Assembly (NCBI GenBank): GCA_019746355.1 | Contig: JAIESC010000186.1 | Coordinates: 1 to 43,590 of the forward strand | Direction of reading: 5' to 3' | Source: Xanthobacteraceae bacterium | GTDB taxonomy: Bacteria; Pseudomonadota; Alphaproteobacteria; Rhizobiales; Xanthobacteraceae | DNA: 43,590 nucleotides | In this document: in pieces, positions 8,648-15,870 of the stretch | How the letters are laid out: every line of letters starts with the position of its first letter | Position numbering within the stretch: the stretch's first letter is position 1 | The notes under the pieces: generated by a model | Told to the model about the DNA's origin: nothing | What the model saw: only the letters and a program-made list of their open reading frames with translations | Databases searched by the model: none | Made by a program: the position numbers and the translations under genes

Positions 8648-9235
8648 ATGAACACCAAAACCCCGCGCCGGCTGATCGTCGGCATCTCCGGCGCCTCCGG
8701 CACGATCTACGGCATCCGCATGCTGGAGCTGCTGAAAAAGACCGACGTCGAGACGCATCTGGTCATGAGCAAGTCGGCCGAGATGACGCTGGTGTACGAG
8801 ACCAAGTTCAAGCCGAAAGACGTCAAGGCGCTCGCCTCGGTGGTGCATCCGGCGGCCGATATCGGCGCAACGATCTCGTCGGGCTCGTTCCCGACCATGG
8901 GCATGGTGATCGTGCCCTGCTCGATCCGCACCATGAGCGAGATCGCGACCGGCGTGACGTCGTCGCTCGTCTCGCGTGCCGCCGACGTGGTGCTGAAGGA
9001 AAAGCGGAGACTGGTGCTGGCGCTGCGCGAGACGCCGCTGCACGGCGGCCACCTGCGGACGCTGACCACGCTCGCCGACATCGGCGCGGTGGTCGCGCCC
9101 ATCGTGCCGGCGTTCTACAACAAGCCGAAGACCGTCGACGACATCATCAATCACACCGTCGGGCGGTTGCTCGACCTGTTCGGCATCGAGACCAAGGCCG
9201 TCAAGCGCTGGGAAGGCGGCCCGGCGGAGGAGTAA
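8648..9235 (+). CDS. ubiX: Flavin prenyltransferase, UbiX family
   Basis: This 195-residue protein is a flavoprotein of the UbiX/Pad1 family, which joins dimethylallyl phosphate to reduced FMN to make prenylated FMN for UbiD decarboxylases. The FMN-binding start GISGASGTIYGIRMLELL (about residues 12-29) is typical. So are VIVPCSIRTMSEIATG (about 95-110) and the signature RETPLHGGHL (about 132-141). Length is normal for the family (190-210). It lies 9 bp after the TIGR02444 gene. With the UbiD gene two positions downstream it forms a complete cofactor-plus-decarboxylase pair, which argues for a dedicated catabolic set rather than only ubiquinone synthesis. Confidence 0.92.
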   Translation: MNTKTPRRLIVGISGASGTIYGIRMLELLKKTDVETHLVMSKSAEMTLVYETKFKPKDVKALASVVHPAADIGATISSGSFPTMGMVIVPCSIRTMSEIATGVTSSLVSRAADVVLKEKRRLVLALRETPLHGGHLRTLTTLADIGAVVAPIVPAFYNKPKTVDDIINHTVGRLLDLFGIETKAVKRWEGGPAEE

Positions 9236-9250
9236 AGCAATTCTCGCCCC

Positions 9251-9356
9251 GTCATCGCCGGGCTTGCCCCGGCGATCTCGATGAGGTGGGCACTGGCTGG
9301 TGCCATACTGGCCGAGATCACAGGATTTCGCCGCTTCGCGGCGGCCCGGTGATGAC
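9251..9356. repeat. Palindromic intergenic element, second family (GTCATCGCCGGG)
   Basis: About 106 bp beginning GTCATCGCCGGGCTTGCCC and ending CGGCCCGGTGATGAC, with an internal hairpin CGCCGGGCTTGCCCCGGCG. The outer ends are near-complementary. It has the same overall plan as the GTCATTCCGGG elements but a different core. It sits between the UbiX gene and the carboxymuconolactone-decarboxylase-like gene, inside what otherwise looks like one operon. Confidence 0.7.
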
Positions 9357-9381
9357 AGCGGAGTGAGGGAGGACAACAAAA

Positions 9382-9768
9382 ATGGACCAAAAAGTTTACG
9401 ACACCGGCATGAAGATGCGCCGCAAGGTGGCGGGCGACGAATACGTCGACCGGGCGATGGCCAGCCTCGACGACTTCAACCGCGACTTCCAGCGCATCGT
9501 CACGCAGTATTGCTGGGGCGAAGCCTGGGGCGACGACACATTGCCGCCACGCGAGCGGTCGATCCTCAATCTCGGCATGATTGCCTGCCTCGGCCGGATG
9601 GAGGAGTTCCAGACCCACGTCCGCGGCGCGCTGAACAACGGCATGACCCCGAACGAGATCCGCGCCGTGCTCACCCAGATCGCGGTCTATTGCGGCATTC
9701 CCGTCGGCGTCGATTGCTTCCGCCATGCCAAGCCGGTGATCGAGGCGTATCAGAAGAACCAGAAGTAA
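9382..9768 (+). CDS. Carboxymuconolactone decarboxylase family protein
   Basis: A 128-residue helical protein matching the CMD/AhpD superfamily in length and pattern. It has LDDFNRDFQRIVTQYCWGEAWG, then the characteristic PPRERSILNLGMIACLGR (about residues 54-71), and the second-half motif TPNEIRAVLTQIAVYCGIP (about 93-111). Members include 4-carboxymuconolactone decarboxylase of the protocatechuate branch and various hydroperoxide reductases. The AhpD redox CxxC is not seen, so a decarboxylase or isomerase-type role fits better. It is preceded by GGGAGG and lies 4 bp ahead of the UbiD gene, so the two are probably co-translated. No other beta-ketoadipate genes are nearby, so the exact substrate is open. 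Confidence 0.85.
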   Translation: MDQKVYDTGMKMRRKVAGDEYVDRAMASLDDFNRDFQRIVTQYCWGEAWGDDTLPPRERSILNLGMIACLGRMEEFQTHVRGALNNGMTPNEIRAVLTQIAVYCGIPVGVDCFRHAKPVIEAYQKNQK

Positions 9769-9772
9769 CCGC

Positions 9773-11449
9773 ATGCTCGACCAGCCCGACAAGCGCAGCG
9801 CCGCGGCGAAATCCGCCGGCCCCGCGCTCGACTTCCAGCAGCATCTTGCGGCGCTGGAAAAAGCCGGGCTGGTGACGCGCATCGACCGGCCGATCGACAA
9901 GGACACCGAGCTGCACACGCTGATGCGCTGGCAGTTCGTCGGCGGTCTGCCGGAGGAGAAGCGCCGCGCGTTTCTCTTCACCAACGTGGTCGACGGCAGC
10001 GGAAAAAAATACGACATGCCGGTGGTGGTCGGCGCGCTGTCGGCCAATCCCGATATCTACGCCACCGGCATGGGCCGGCCGGTCGAGGAGATCGGCAAGG
10101 CGTGGCTCGAGGCGGTGAGCCACCCGATCAAACCGGTGCGGATCAACACGCCCGCGCCGTGCCAGGAGGTCGTCATCAAGGGTGACGACCTGAGGAAGCC
10201 CGACGGCGGGTTGAAGCTCCTGCCGGTGCCGATCTCGACGCCGGGCTTCGACGCCGCGCCCTATTTCACCGCCACGCTCTGCGTCACCAGGGATCCGGAG
10301 AACGGCATCCAGAACATGGGCACCTACCGCGCCGGCCTCAAAGCCACCGACCGGCTCGGCGTGCGCATGGCCTCGCGGATCGGCGGCGCGGGCGGCTATC
10401 AGCATTGGCTGAAGCACCGCAAGCTTAAAGTCCCGATGCCGATCGCGATCGTCAACGGCTGCGCCCCGGTCGTGGTGTTCACCGGGCCGCAGAAGCTTGC
10501 CATCGACATGGACGAGATGGGCGTCGCCGGCGCGCTCGCCGGCGAGCCGATCCGCACCGTGAAATGCGTCACCGTCGATCTCGAGGTGCCGGCGGATGCG
10601 GAGCTCGTGATCGAGGGGCTGATCGATCCGGAGCTGCTGGAGCCGGAAGGACCGTTCGGCGAGAGCCACGGCTACATCGCGCTCGAAGACTTCAACATGT
10701 CGATGCAGGTGACGGCGATCACCCACAAGCAGAATCCGGTGTTCGTCTCGCTGATCAGCCAGGTGACGCCAAGCGAGTCGAGCGTCATCAAGCGCGTCGC
10801 CTACGAGCCGATGTTTCTCGCCCACCTGCGCGACCAGCTCGGCATCAAGGGCATCCGCGGCGTGTCGCTGCACGAGCCGCTGTCGAACGTGCGGCCGGTG
10901 ATCTTCCTGAAATTCGCCCAGGGCGCGCCGCGCACCGAGGTCTGGCGCGGCATCCATGGCGCCTCGGGGCTGCGCGCCGACTGCGGCAAGATCGTCGTTG
11001 CGGTCTCCGACGACATCGATCCGACCAACACCAACGCAGTGTTCTGGTCGATGGCCTATCGCGCCAACCCGGTGGAGGACGTGGTGGTCATGCCGCACCG
11101 CTCCAGCGGCCACGGCCCGAAGTCCGGCCGCGTGCCCAACGACTCCTCGCTGTTGGTCGACGCGACGCTGAAAGCGCCGTTCCCGCCGCTCGCGCTGCCG
11201 ACCCGCGAATACATGGAGCGGGCGCGCAAGGTTTGGGAGGAATTGGGCCTGCCGGCGCTGTCGCCGCAGCCGCCGTGGCACGGCTACACGCTGGGCGACT
11301 GGAATGACGTCTGGGAGACCTACGCCAGGCGCGCCGTCAGCGGTGGCTGGGAGCAGAGCGGTAAGGAAACCTTCGCGCAGAAGCGCGGCGGGCTTACGCC
11401 GGAGACGCCGGTGCGCGACGCCGACAAGCCCGGCAAAGGCGGGCACTGA
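9773..11449 (+). CDS. UbiD family prenylated-FMN decarboxylase
   Basis: A 558-residue enzyme of the UbiD/Fdc family, which uses prenylated FMN to decarboxylate (or carboxylate) aromatic or alpha,beta-unsaturated acids. The active-site triad of the family appears conserved: Arg186 in NMGTYRAG, and Glu292 and Glu297 in EPEGPFGESHGY. The five-residue spacing of the two glutamates is the same as in fungal Fdc1. Metal and cofactor-binding stretches IAIVNGCAPVVVFTGPQ and the later SGLRADCGK-like region are also present. It is longer than classical UbiD (about 490) with an N-terminal extension of about 20 residues and a basic C-terminal tail. It lies 4 bp after the CMD-like gene and in the same unit as UbiX, which would supply the cofactor. 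The substrate is probably an aromatic acid (inference). Confidence 0.9.
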   Translation: MLDQPDKRSAAAKSAGPALDFQQHLAALEKAGLVTRIDRPIDKDTELHTLMRWQFVGGLPEEKRRAFLFTNVVDGSGKKYDMPVVVGALSANPDIYATGMGRPVEEIGKAWLEAVSHPIKPVRINTPAPCQEVVIKGDDLRKPDGGLKLLPVPISTPGFDAAPYFTATLCVTRDPENGIQNMGTYRAGLKATDRLGVRMASRIGGAGGYQHWLKHRKLKVPMPIAIVNGCAPVVVFTGPQKLAIDMDEMGVAGALAGEPIRTVKCVTVDLEVPADAELVIEGLIDPELLEPEGPFGESHGYIALEDFNMSMQVTAITHKQNPVFVSLISQVTPSESSVIKRVAYEPMFLAHLRDQLGIKGIRGVSLHEPLSNVRPVIFLKFAQGAPRTEVWRGIHGASGLRADCGKIVVAVSDDIDPTNTNAVFWSMAYRANPVEDVVVMPHRSSGHGPKSGRVPNDSSLLVDATLKAPFPPLALPTREYMERARKVWEELGLPALSPQPPWHGYTLGDWNDVWETYARRAVSGGWEQSGKETFAQKRGGLTPETPVRDADKPGKGGH

Positions 11450-11452
11450 TCG

Positions 11453-11665
11453 TCAAGGCTTCGCGGCCTTCCGGCGGCGGAATGCGTACCAGACCGCGAC
11501 CGCGACGGGCACCGACAGCGTGAGCCACGACAGAGCGTCCCAGACGTCGTCGCCGACCAGCGCCGAGATCAGCCCGGCGCAACTGACCACGGCGATGATC
11601 GCCGGGGCCAAAAAGATGTCGCCGAGGCTCTGACGCCTCGCTCGGGCAAAGGCCTGCTCTTTCAT
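11453..11665 (-). CDS. Small two-helix membrane protein of the siderophore-uptake unit
   Basis: A 70-residue protein with a charged N-terminus (MKEQAFARARRQSLGD), two hydrophobic segments (about residues 17-36 and 43-60) and a basic C-terminal tail RRRKAAKP. Its ATG overlaps the stop of the PepSY protein gene (ATGA), so translation is coupled. That overlap decides the start, although the frame is open further upstream. Small double-spanning proteins often follow PepSY/TonB-receptor genes in proteobacteria; their function is not established. It ends 3 bp from the stop of the convergent UbiD gene. Confidence 0.7.
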   Translation of the reverse strand: MKEQAFARARRQSLGDIFLAPAIIAVVSCAGLISALVGDDVWDALSWLTLSVPVAVAVWYAFRRRKAAKP

Positions 11666-12792
11666 GTCTGCTGCGCGACGGCTTCCGGGGTTTCCGCCTC
11701 GCGCCGCACGCGCGGCCGCCGCAGCCATAGATAAAGCCCGCTGCCGAGCACGACGATAGTGATGACGTCAAGCACGGCCCAGATGATCTTCATCGGCATG
11801 CCGCCATAGTCGCCAAAGTGCAGCGGTTGCGACACGAACAGCGCGGTGACGTACCACGGCATGTCGCGAGAATCAGTGAACTCGCCGGTCGCGGCGTTGA
11901 TCAGCGCCGGCTTGAGCAGCCGCGAGGTCAGCGGCGTGTCGCCGCGCAGGAACACGGCATAGTGACCGTTGCTGGTGAACGGCGTGCCGGGATAGGCCAC
12001 GAAGAACGGGACCATGCCCGGGACCTTGCTTTCCGCGGTCCGCACGGCCGCATCGACCGAAGCGAGCTTCTCGGGCACCGGCATGCCCTTGAACGGGCCG
12101 GCCATCTCGGAAAGCTGACCGAACTGCCAGATCTTCAGGATCACGTCAGCCCAGGTGTTCACCACGCCGGTGAAGCCGACCACCAGCACCCATGCCGCTG
12201 TCACAATGCCGAGCAGGTTGTGCAGGTCGAGCCAGCGCACGCGCTTTGGCCGGTGGTGCCGCACGGTGCCGAATTCGAGCTTCCGCATCGACGGCGCATA
12301 GACCACGATCCCGGAGACGATCGCGACGACGAACAAGAGGCCCATCAGCCCAAGGAACAGCTTGCCCGGCAGATCGGCGAACATGTCGACGTGCAACCTG
12401 TACAGGATGTAGGTCAGTTGGGTCCTGAAATCCGGCGTATCGAGATATTGCGCGGTATGGGCGTCGACGCGGACGATATCGTTCTTGGCCGGATTGGAAT
12501 CGTAGGACTTGCCGACCGACAGCATCACGACGTTGGGCTCGTCGCGATCCCAGATGATGAACTGCACCACCCGGTCCGGATGCTTCGCCAGCCCCGCCGC
12601 GACCACGCGCTCGATGTTCGCCTTCGGCGTGCCGGCGGGAACCTCGGCGGGCTCCACCTCCTCATGCAGCAGATGGTCGATCTCGTGCTTGAAGACCAGC
12701 GGCAGCCCGGTGATGCACAGCATCAGCAGGAAGGCTGTGCAGATGATGCTGGTCCATTTGTGAATGAAGACCCACGTGCGGAGCCTTTTCAT
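11662..12792 (-). CDS. PepSY-associated TM helix protein (putative ferric-siderophore reductase)
   Basis: A 376-residue inner-membrane protein. It starts with MKRLRTWVFIHKWTSIICTAFLL, the first PepSY-associated transmembrane helix with its conserved H-K-W-T/x-G/S pattern. A large periplasmic PepSY domain follows (about residues 40-140). The next helix contains GLMGLLFVVAIVSGIVVY, and then RVRWLDLHNLLGIVTAAWVLVVGFTG with the conserved W-x-x-L-H-x-x-x-G. A final helix near residues 335-355 precedes a basic tail. Conserved histidines in helices suggest haem or metal binding. Related proteins such as FoxB/FegB-type reductases release iron from imported siderophores. It lies just downstream of the TonB receptor and is coupled to the small membrane protein. 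The start at 12792 is chosen because family similarity begins there. Confidence 0.82.
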   Translation of the reverse strand: MKRLRTWVFIHKWTSIICTAFLLMLCITGLPLVFKHEIDHLLHEEVEPAEVPAGTPKANIERVVAAGLAKHPDRVVQFIIWDRDEPNVVMLSVGKSYDSNPAKNDIVRVDAHTAQYLDTPDFRTQLTYILYRLHVDMFADLPGKLFLGLMGLLFVVAIVSGIVVYAPSMRKLEFGTVRHHRPKRVRWLDLHNLLGIVTAAWVLVVGFTGVVNTWADVILKIWQFGQLSEMAGPFKGMPVPEKLASVDAAVRTAESKVPGMVPFFVAYPGTPFTSNGHYAVFLRGDTPLTSRLLKPALINAATGEFTDSRDMPWYVTALFVSQPLHFGDYGGMPMKIIWAVLDVITIVVLGSGLYLWLRRPRVRREAETPEAVAQQT

Positions 12793-12868
12793 GCTCGCCA
12801 CACCCTCATGCGACCATGACGGAAAGCCACGCGTGACCCGAAGTTGGCACGCAGATCGACGGACATGG

Positions 12869-15142
12869 TCACCACTTGTAGGCCACGCTTCCGGTGACCC
12901 GCAGGCGTTCACCGTAGTAGCAAGCGCTCAAGCTCGAACAGCTTGCGACATAGACCTTGTCGGCGATGTTGACCGCATTGATCGCGTAGCGCCAGCCGCC
13001 GTTTTCATAGTGAATCGTCGCATCCCCGACGAGCGAGGACGGAACGACGAATTGGTTGAGCGGGTCGGCGAAGGAGCGCCCCGTATAGCGGAGGCCCGCC
13101 CCGGCACCGAACCCGCGCAAAGGACCACTTTGGAATGTGTAATCGACCCATGCGGAGCCGAACCTTTCCGGCGTGGCCACCAGAATCTTACCGACGCTCG
13201 CCGCAACGATATCTTTCGTGGTCACAAAGTCGTACTGCGTGTAAGCACCGGTGATTTTCAAGCCCGGTATGGGATTGACGACCGCTTCGAGCTCGAAGCC
13301 CTTTGAGTTGATCTCTCCGATTTGAGTCGTGACCGCGGGGACGACACTAAAGTCGCTCACGGAAATATTTTGCCGTGTCAGATCAAAAACAGCGACGCCA
13401 AAGTAGCCATTCATCCAGGTCGGCGAATACTTGAGGCCGACCTCGCCTTGCTTGGCGGTCTCCGGAGAGAAGATTGCACCGGTGGTGGCATTGGCTCCAA
13501 TCACCGGCGCGAAGCTCGTCGCATAGGAGATGTACGGCGCCAAGCCGTTGTCGAACGTATAGATCAGGCCAGCACGACCGGTAAACTTTGAGTCCTCCCG
13601 TTCGGGCGGACCGACCGCCAGTCTGTTGTCATTGCTTTGCCAAATCGTATCGCGTCGGCCCGTGAGCAACAGCGTGAAGCGATCGAATTTGATCTGGTCT
13701 TGCAGATATACGCCGACCTGGCGCAGCCCGCGGAAACTGTCCTGGTATGGCGCCCCGGCGAAAACCCTTTGGCCGGAGTAGTTCGGGTTGAAGATCTTGA
13801 GCGGTGTGCCGGCAAAGAATCCGAAAGCCTGATAGTCGTCGAGCGTATAGTTCTTGACGTCAACACCGACGAGCGCGGTGTGGCGTACCGCTCCCGTATT
13901 GAACTTGTACTCGAGCTGACTATCCAGGGTGGTCTGCGCGGCGCTTGCGCGTGTGTAAAACGCATTGCGCGCGAGTTGTGCGTTCGCAGGATCGCCAAAA
14001 TAGCCTTGGCCGTAATAGCTCGAGAAGCCAATGTTGACGTGCGCGTAGCGCGCGTTCTGGCGGAACGTGAGATCCTTATTGAACGCGTGCTCGAATTGAT
14101 AGCCGACCATGAGCTGGTTACGGCTCCATTTGTCCGAGCCTGGCTCACCAGCAAAGAAGCTCGTCGGAATTCGGCCAAAAGGAGCCGGCGTTACCGTCCC
14201 CTGATAAGGCAGGAAGTTCAGGCCCTTGGTATCGTTGTGCGACCCCATCGCCAGAACAGTCAGCTTGGTGTCGACCGTGGCCCACGTAAATGACGGCGCG
14301 AAGAAGTAATTGTCGTCCTGAACGTGGTCCCGATCAGTGTTGCCAGCCTTCGCTTGGCCCGTGAGCCGATAGAGAAATTGACCGTTCTGGCTCTTTGCTG
14401 TCGCGGGTCCGCCGAAATCGAAATTGACGTAGCGATTGCCGTAATTGTTTACGCCGGCCTCGAGATACCGCAGCGGATCGACCGTAGGCCTCTTGCTGAT
14501 GGCGTTGAGAACGCCGCCAGGGCTGCCAGAGCCGAACAGCGGTGACGAGGGTCCGCGCACCACTTCGGCGCGCTCCAGCCCGAACGGCTGAATTTTGAAA
14601 CTTCCAAACGAAGTATAGAAAAGCTGCATCGAGTCGAGAAAAATTCCATCATTGTCCGACTTGAATCCGCGAATCAGAAACCAATCATTGCGCAGATCCG
14701 GACCGAAAACTTCGCCCTTCACACCGGGCGAGTATCGGAAAACCTCATCGAACTTGCTGGGTCGCTGATCGCGGATCTGTTCCGCGCCCACCACGCTCAC
14801 GGCCTGCGGGGTCTCGATGAGCGCTGCATTGGTCTTGGTCGCGCTCACGCTTTGGTGCGCGACATAGCCGACGACGGCACCTGTATCCCGCGCCGGCTGC
14901 GCCACCGGGACCTGTGGCGTTGCGGGCCGTCTCGGCGCCGCCACCGCGCGGCGCGCCGGCCGCGGCTTCGGGCTTCTCACCACAATCCGCGGCAGCGCCG
15001 TTTCGGCTTGCGCACGCGCGTCACGCGCCGCCTTGGACCTTTCCGGCTCTTGAGCAGCCAGACTTGTGATCATGGCCGCATGCGAAACGACACACAGCGC
15101 GGCAGCGATCAGCCCACGCGCATTCCACGCAACAACGTTCAT
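12869..15142 (-). CDS. TonB-dependent siderophore receptor
   Basis: A 757-residue outer-membrane receptor. It has an N-terminal signal peptide (cleavage near SLAAQ-EP, about residue 31) and an unusual basic, proline/alanine-rich linker (about 32-90). The plug domain begins near SVSATKTNAALIETPQAVSVV and contains RGPSSPLFGSGSPGGVLN (about 195-212), a strong signature of the FhuA/FoxA-type siderophore receptor group. A 22-strand barrel follows, ending in the expected aromatic residue (GSVAYKW). The ligand is probably a hydroxamate-type ferric siderophore (inference). The gene heads a three-gene unit with PepSY and a small membrane protein. By eye its base composition is more A/T-rich than its neighbours, with more AAA, AAT and ATA codons, a possible sign of transfer. 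An inverted repeat upstream (15215-15231) may be an iron-responsive operator. Confidence 0.92.
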   Translation of the reverse strand: MNVVAWNARGLIAAALCVVSHAAMITSLAAQEPERSKAARDARAQAETALPRIVVRSPKPRPARRAVAAPRRPATPQVPVAQPARDTGAVVGYVAHQSVSATKTNAALIETPQAVSVVGAEQIRDQRPSKFDEVFRYSPGVKGEVFGPDLRNDWFLIRGFKSDNDGIFLDSMQLFYTSFGSFKIQPFGLERAEVVRGPSSPLFGSGSPGGVLNAISKRPTVDPLRYLEAGVNNYGNRYVNFDFGGPATAKSQNGQFLYRLTGQAKAGNTDRDHVQDDNYFFAPSFTWATVDTKLTVLAMGSHNDTKGLNFLPYQGTVTPAPFGRIPTSFFAGEPGSDKWSRNQLMVGYQFEHAFNKDLTFRQNARYAHVNIGFSSYYGQGYFGDPANAQLARNAFYTRASAAQTTLDSQLEYKFNTGAVRHTALVGVDVKNYTLDDYQAFGFFAGTPLKIFNPNYSGQRVFAGAPYQDSFRGLRQVGVYLQDQIKFDRFTLLLTGRRDTIWQSNDNRLAVGPPEREDSKFTGRAGLIYTFDNGLAPYISYATSFAPVIGANATTGAIFSPETAKQGEVGLKYSPTWMNGYFGVAVFDLTRQNISVSDFSVVPAVTTQIGEINSKGFELEAVVNPIPGLKITGAYTQYDFVTTKDIVAASVGKILVATPERFGSAWVDYTFQSGPLRGFGAGAGLRYTGRSFADPLNQFVVPSSLVGDATIHYENGGWRYAINAVNIADKVYVASCSSLSACYYGERLRVTGSVAYKW

Positions 15143-15214
15143 TCGTCACCCCAACCCCACGGCAGTTGGGCGAACCTAGAGAATCAAAAATTCGTTAGCA
15201 ATATCATATAGTTA

Positions 15215-15231
15215 CGAGTTTTAATAACTCG
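15215..15231. promoter_or_regulatory. Inverted repeat in the TonB-receptor promoter region
   Basis: CGAGTT-TTAAT-AACTCG is a perfect 6-bp inverted repeat with a 5-bp A/T-rich spacer. It lies about 75 bp upstream of the receptor's start codon, in the most A/T-rich stretch of this part of the window. Position and symmetry suit an operator or promoter element. It does not plainly match the Fur, Irr (ICE) or RirA consensus as I know them, so no regulator is assigned. Confidence 0.4.
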
Positions 15232-15276
15232 AATTCGAAAGTGTGGGCGGAACGGGTCCGGGCAATCGTCAACTCT

Positions 15277-15410
15277 GCTTGATTGCCGCCGGAATGGGCG
15301 CGCGTTCGATTGTTGATTTGAACTGCTCCAATTAGACTTTCGCATTCCGAAGAAAATGTTGCCGGGCCTCAGATGTGTCGACCGGCAATCGCACCTGGGG
15401 AGGTACGAGA
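15277..15410 (+). promoter_or_regulatory. Leader/promoter region of the first molybdenum hydroxylase unit
   Basis: This segment shares spaced blocks with the region before the second copy (18167-18301). The blocks are GCTTGATTG at 15277, GATTGTTGA at 15308, CAATTAG near 15329, CAGATGTG at 15370 and a strong ribosome binding site GGGGAGGT. GATTGTTGA is exactly 103 bases before the ATG in both copies. Sequence between the blocks has diverged, so the blocks are probably functional: promoter, operator or 5' leader. Confidence 0.55.
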
Positions 15411-15860
15411 ATGGTTCGTCTGAACATCAACGGCCAAGATCACAACGTCGACGTCGACGCGAACACACCGCTGCTCTGGGCGATCCGCGAGAACGTCGGT
15501 CTCACCGGCACCAAGTACGGCTGCGGCATCGCGCAATGCGGCGCCTGCACCGTGCATGTCGACGGCGTCGCGACGCGCTCGTGCTCGATCCCGGCGAGCG
15601 CCGTGGCCGGCAAGAAGATCGTCACCATCGAAGGCCTCGCCCAGAACGGCACGCTGCACAAGGTGCAGAAGGCCTGGATCGATCACGAAGTGCCGCAATG
15701 CGGCTACTGCCAGAGCGGCATGATCATGGCGGTCGCCGAGTTGCTGAAGAACAAGCCGAAGCCCACCGACGCCGACATCGACCGCGAGATCACCAACATC
15801 TGCCGGTGCGGCACCTTCCAGCAGGTGCGCGCGGCGATCCACGCTGCGGCGAACGCGTAA
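15411..15860 (+). CDS. 2Fe-2S subunit of molybdenum hydroxylase, IorA-like (copy 1)
   Basis: A 149-residue small subunit carrying two 2Fe-2S clusters, which pass electrons from the molybdenum centre. The N-terminal plant-ferredoxin-type cluster is bound by Cys38, Cys43, Cys46 and Cys58 ([17 protein letters not shown]). The C-terminal helical cluster is bound by Cys97, Cys100, Cys131 and Cys133 (QCGYCQSG and ICRCGT). Length and order match IorA of isoquinoline 1-oxidoreductase and related two-subunit enzymes without an FAD subunit. It has no signal peptide; export, if any, would be by hitch-hiking with its Tat-signal partner, which starts 10 bp downstream. The start at 15411 is set by GGGGAGGT just upstream. 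By hand count it differs from copy 2 at about 25 of 149 positions. Confidence 0.9.
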   Translation: MVRLNINGQDHNVDVDANTPLLWAIRENVGLTGTKYGCGIAQCGACTVHVDGVATRSCSIPASAVAGKKIVTIEGLAQNGTLHKVQKAWIDHEVPQCGYCQSGMIMAVAELLKNKPKPTDADIDREITNICRCGTFQQVRAAIHAAANA

Positions 15861-15870
15861 GGAGGCGGCC

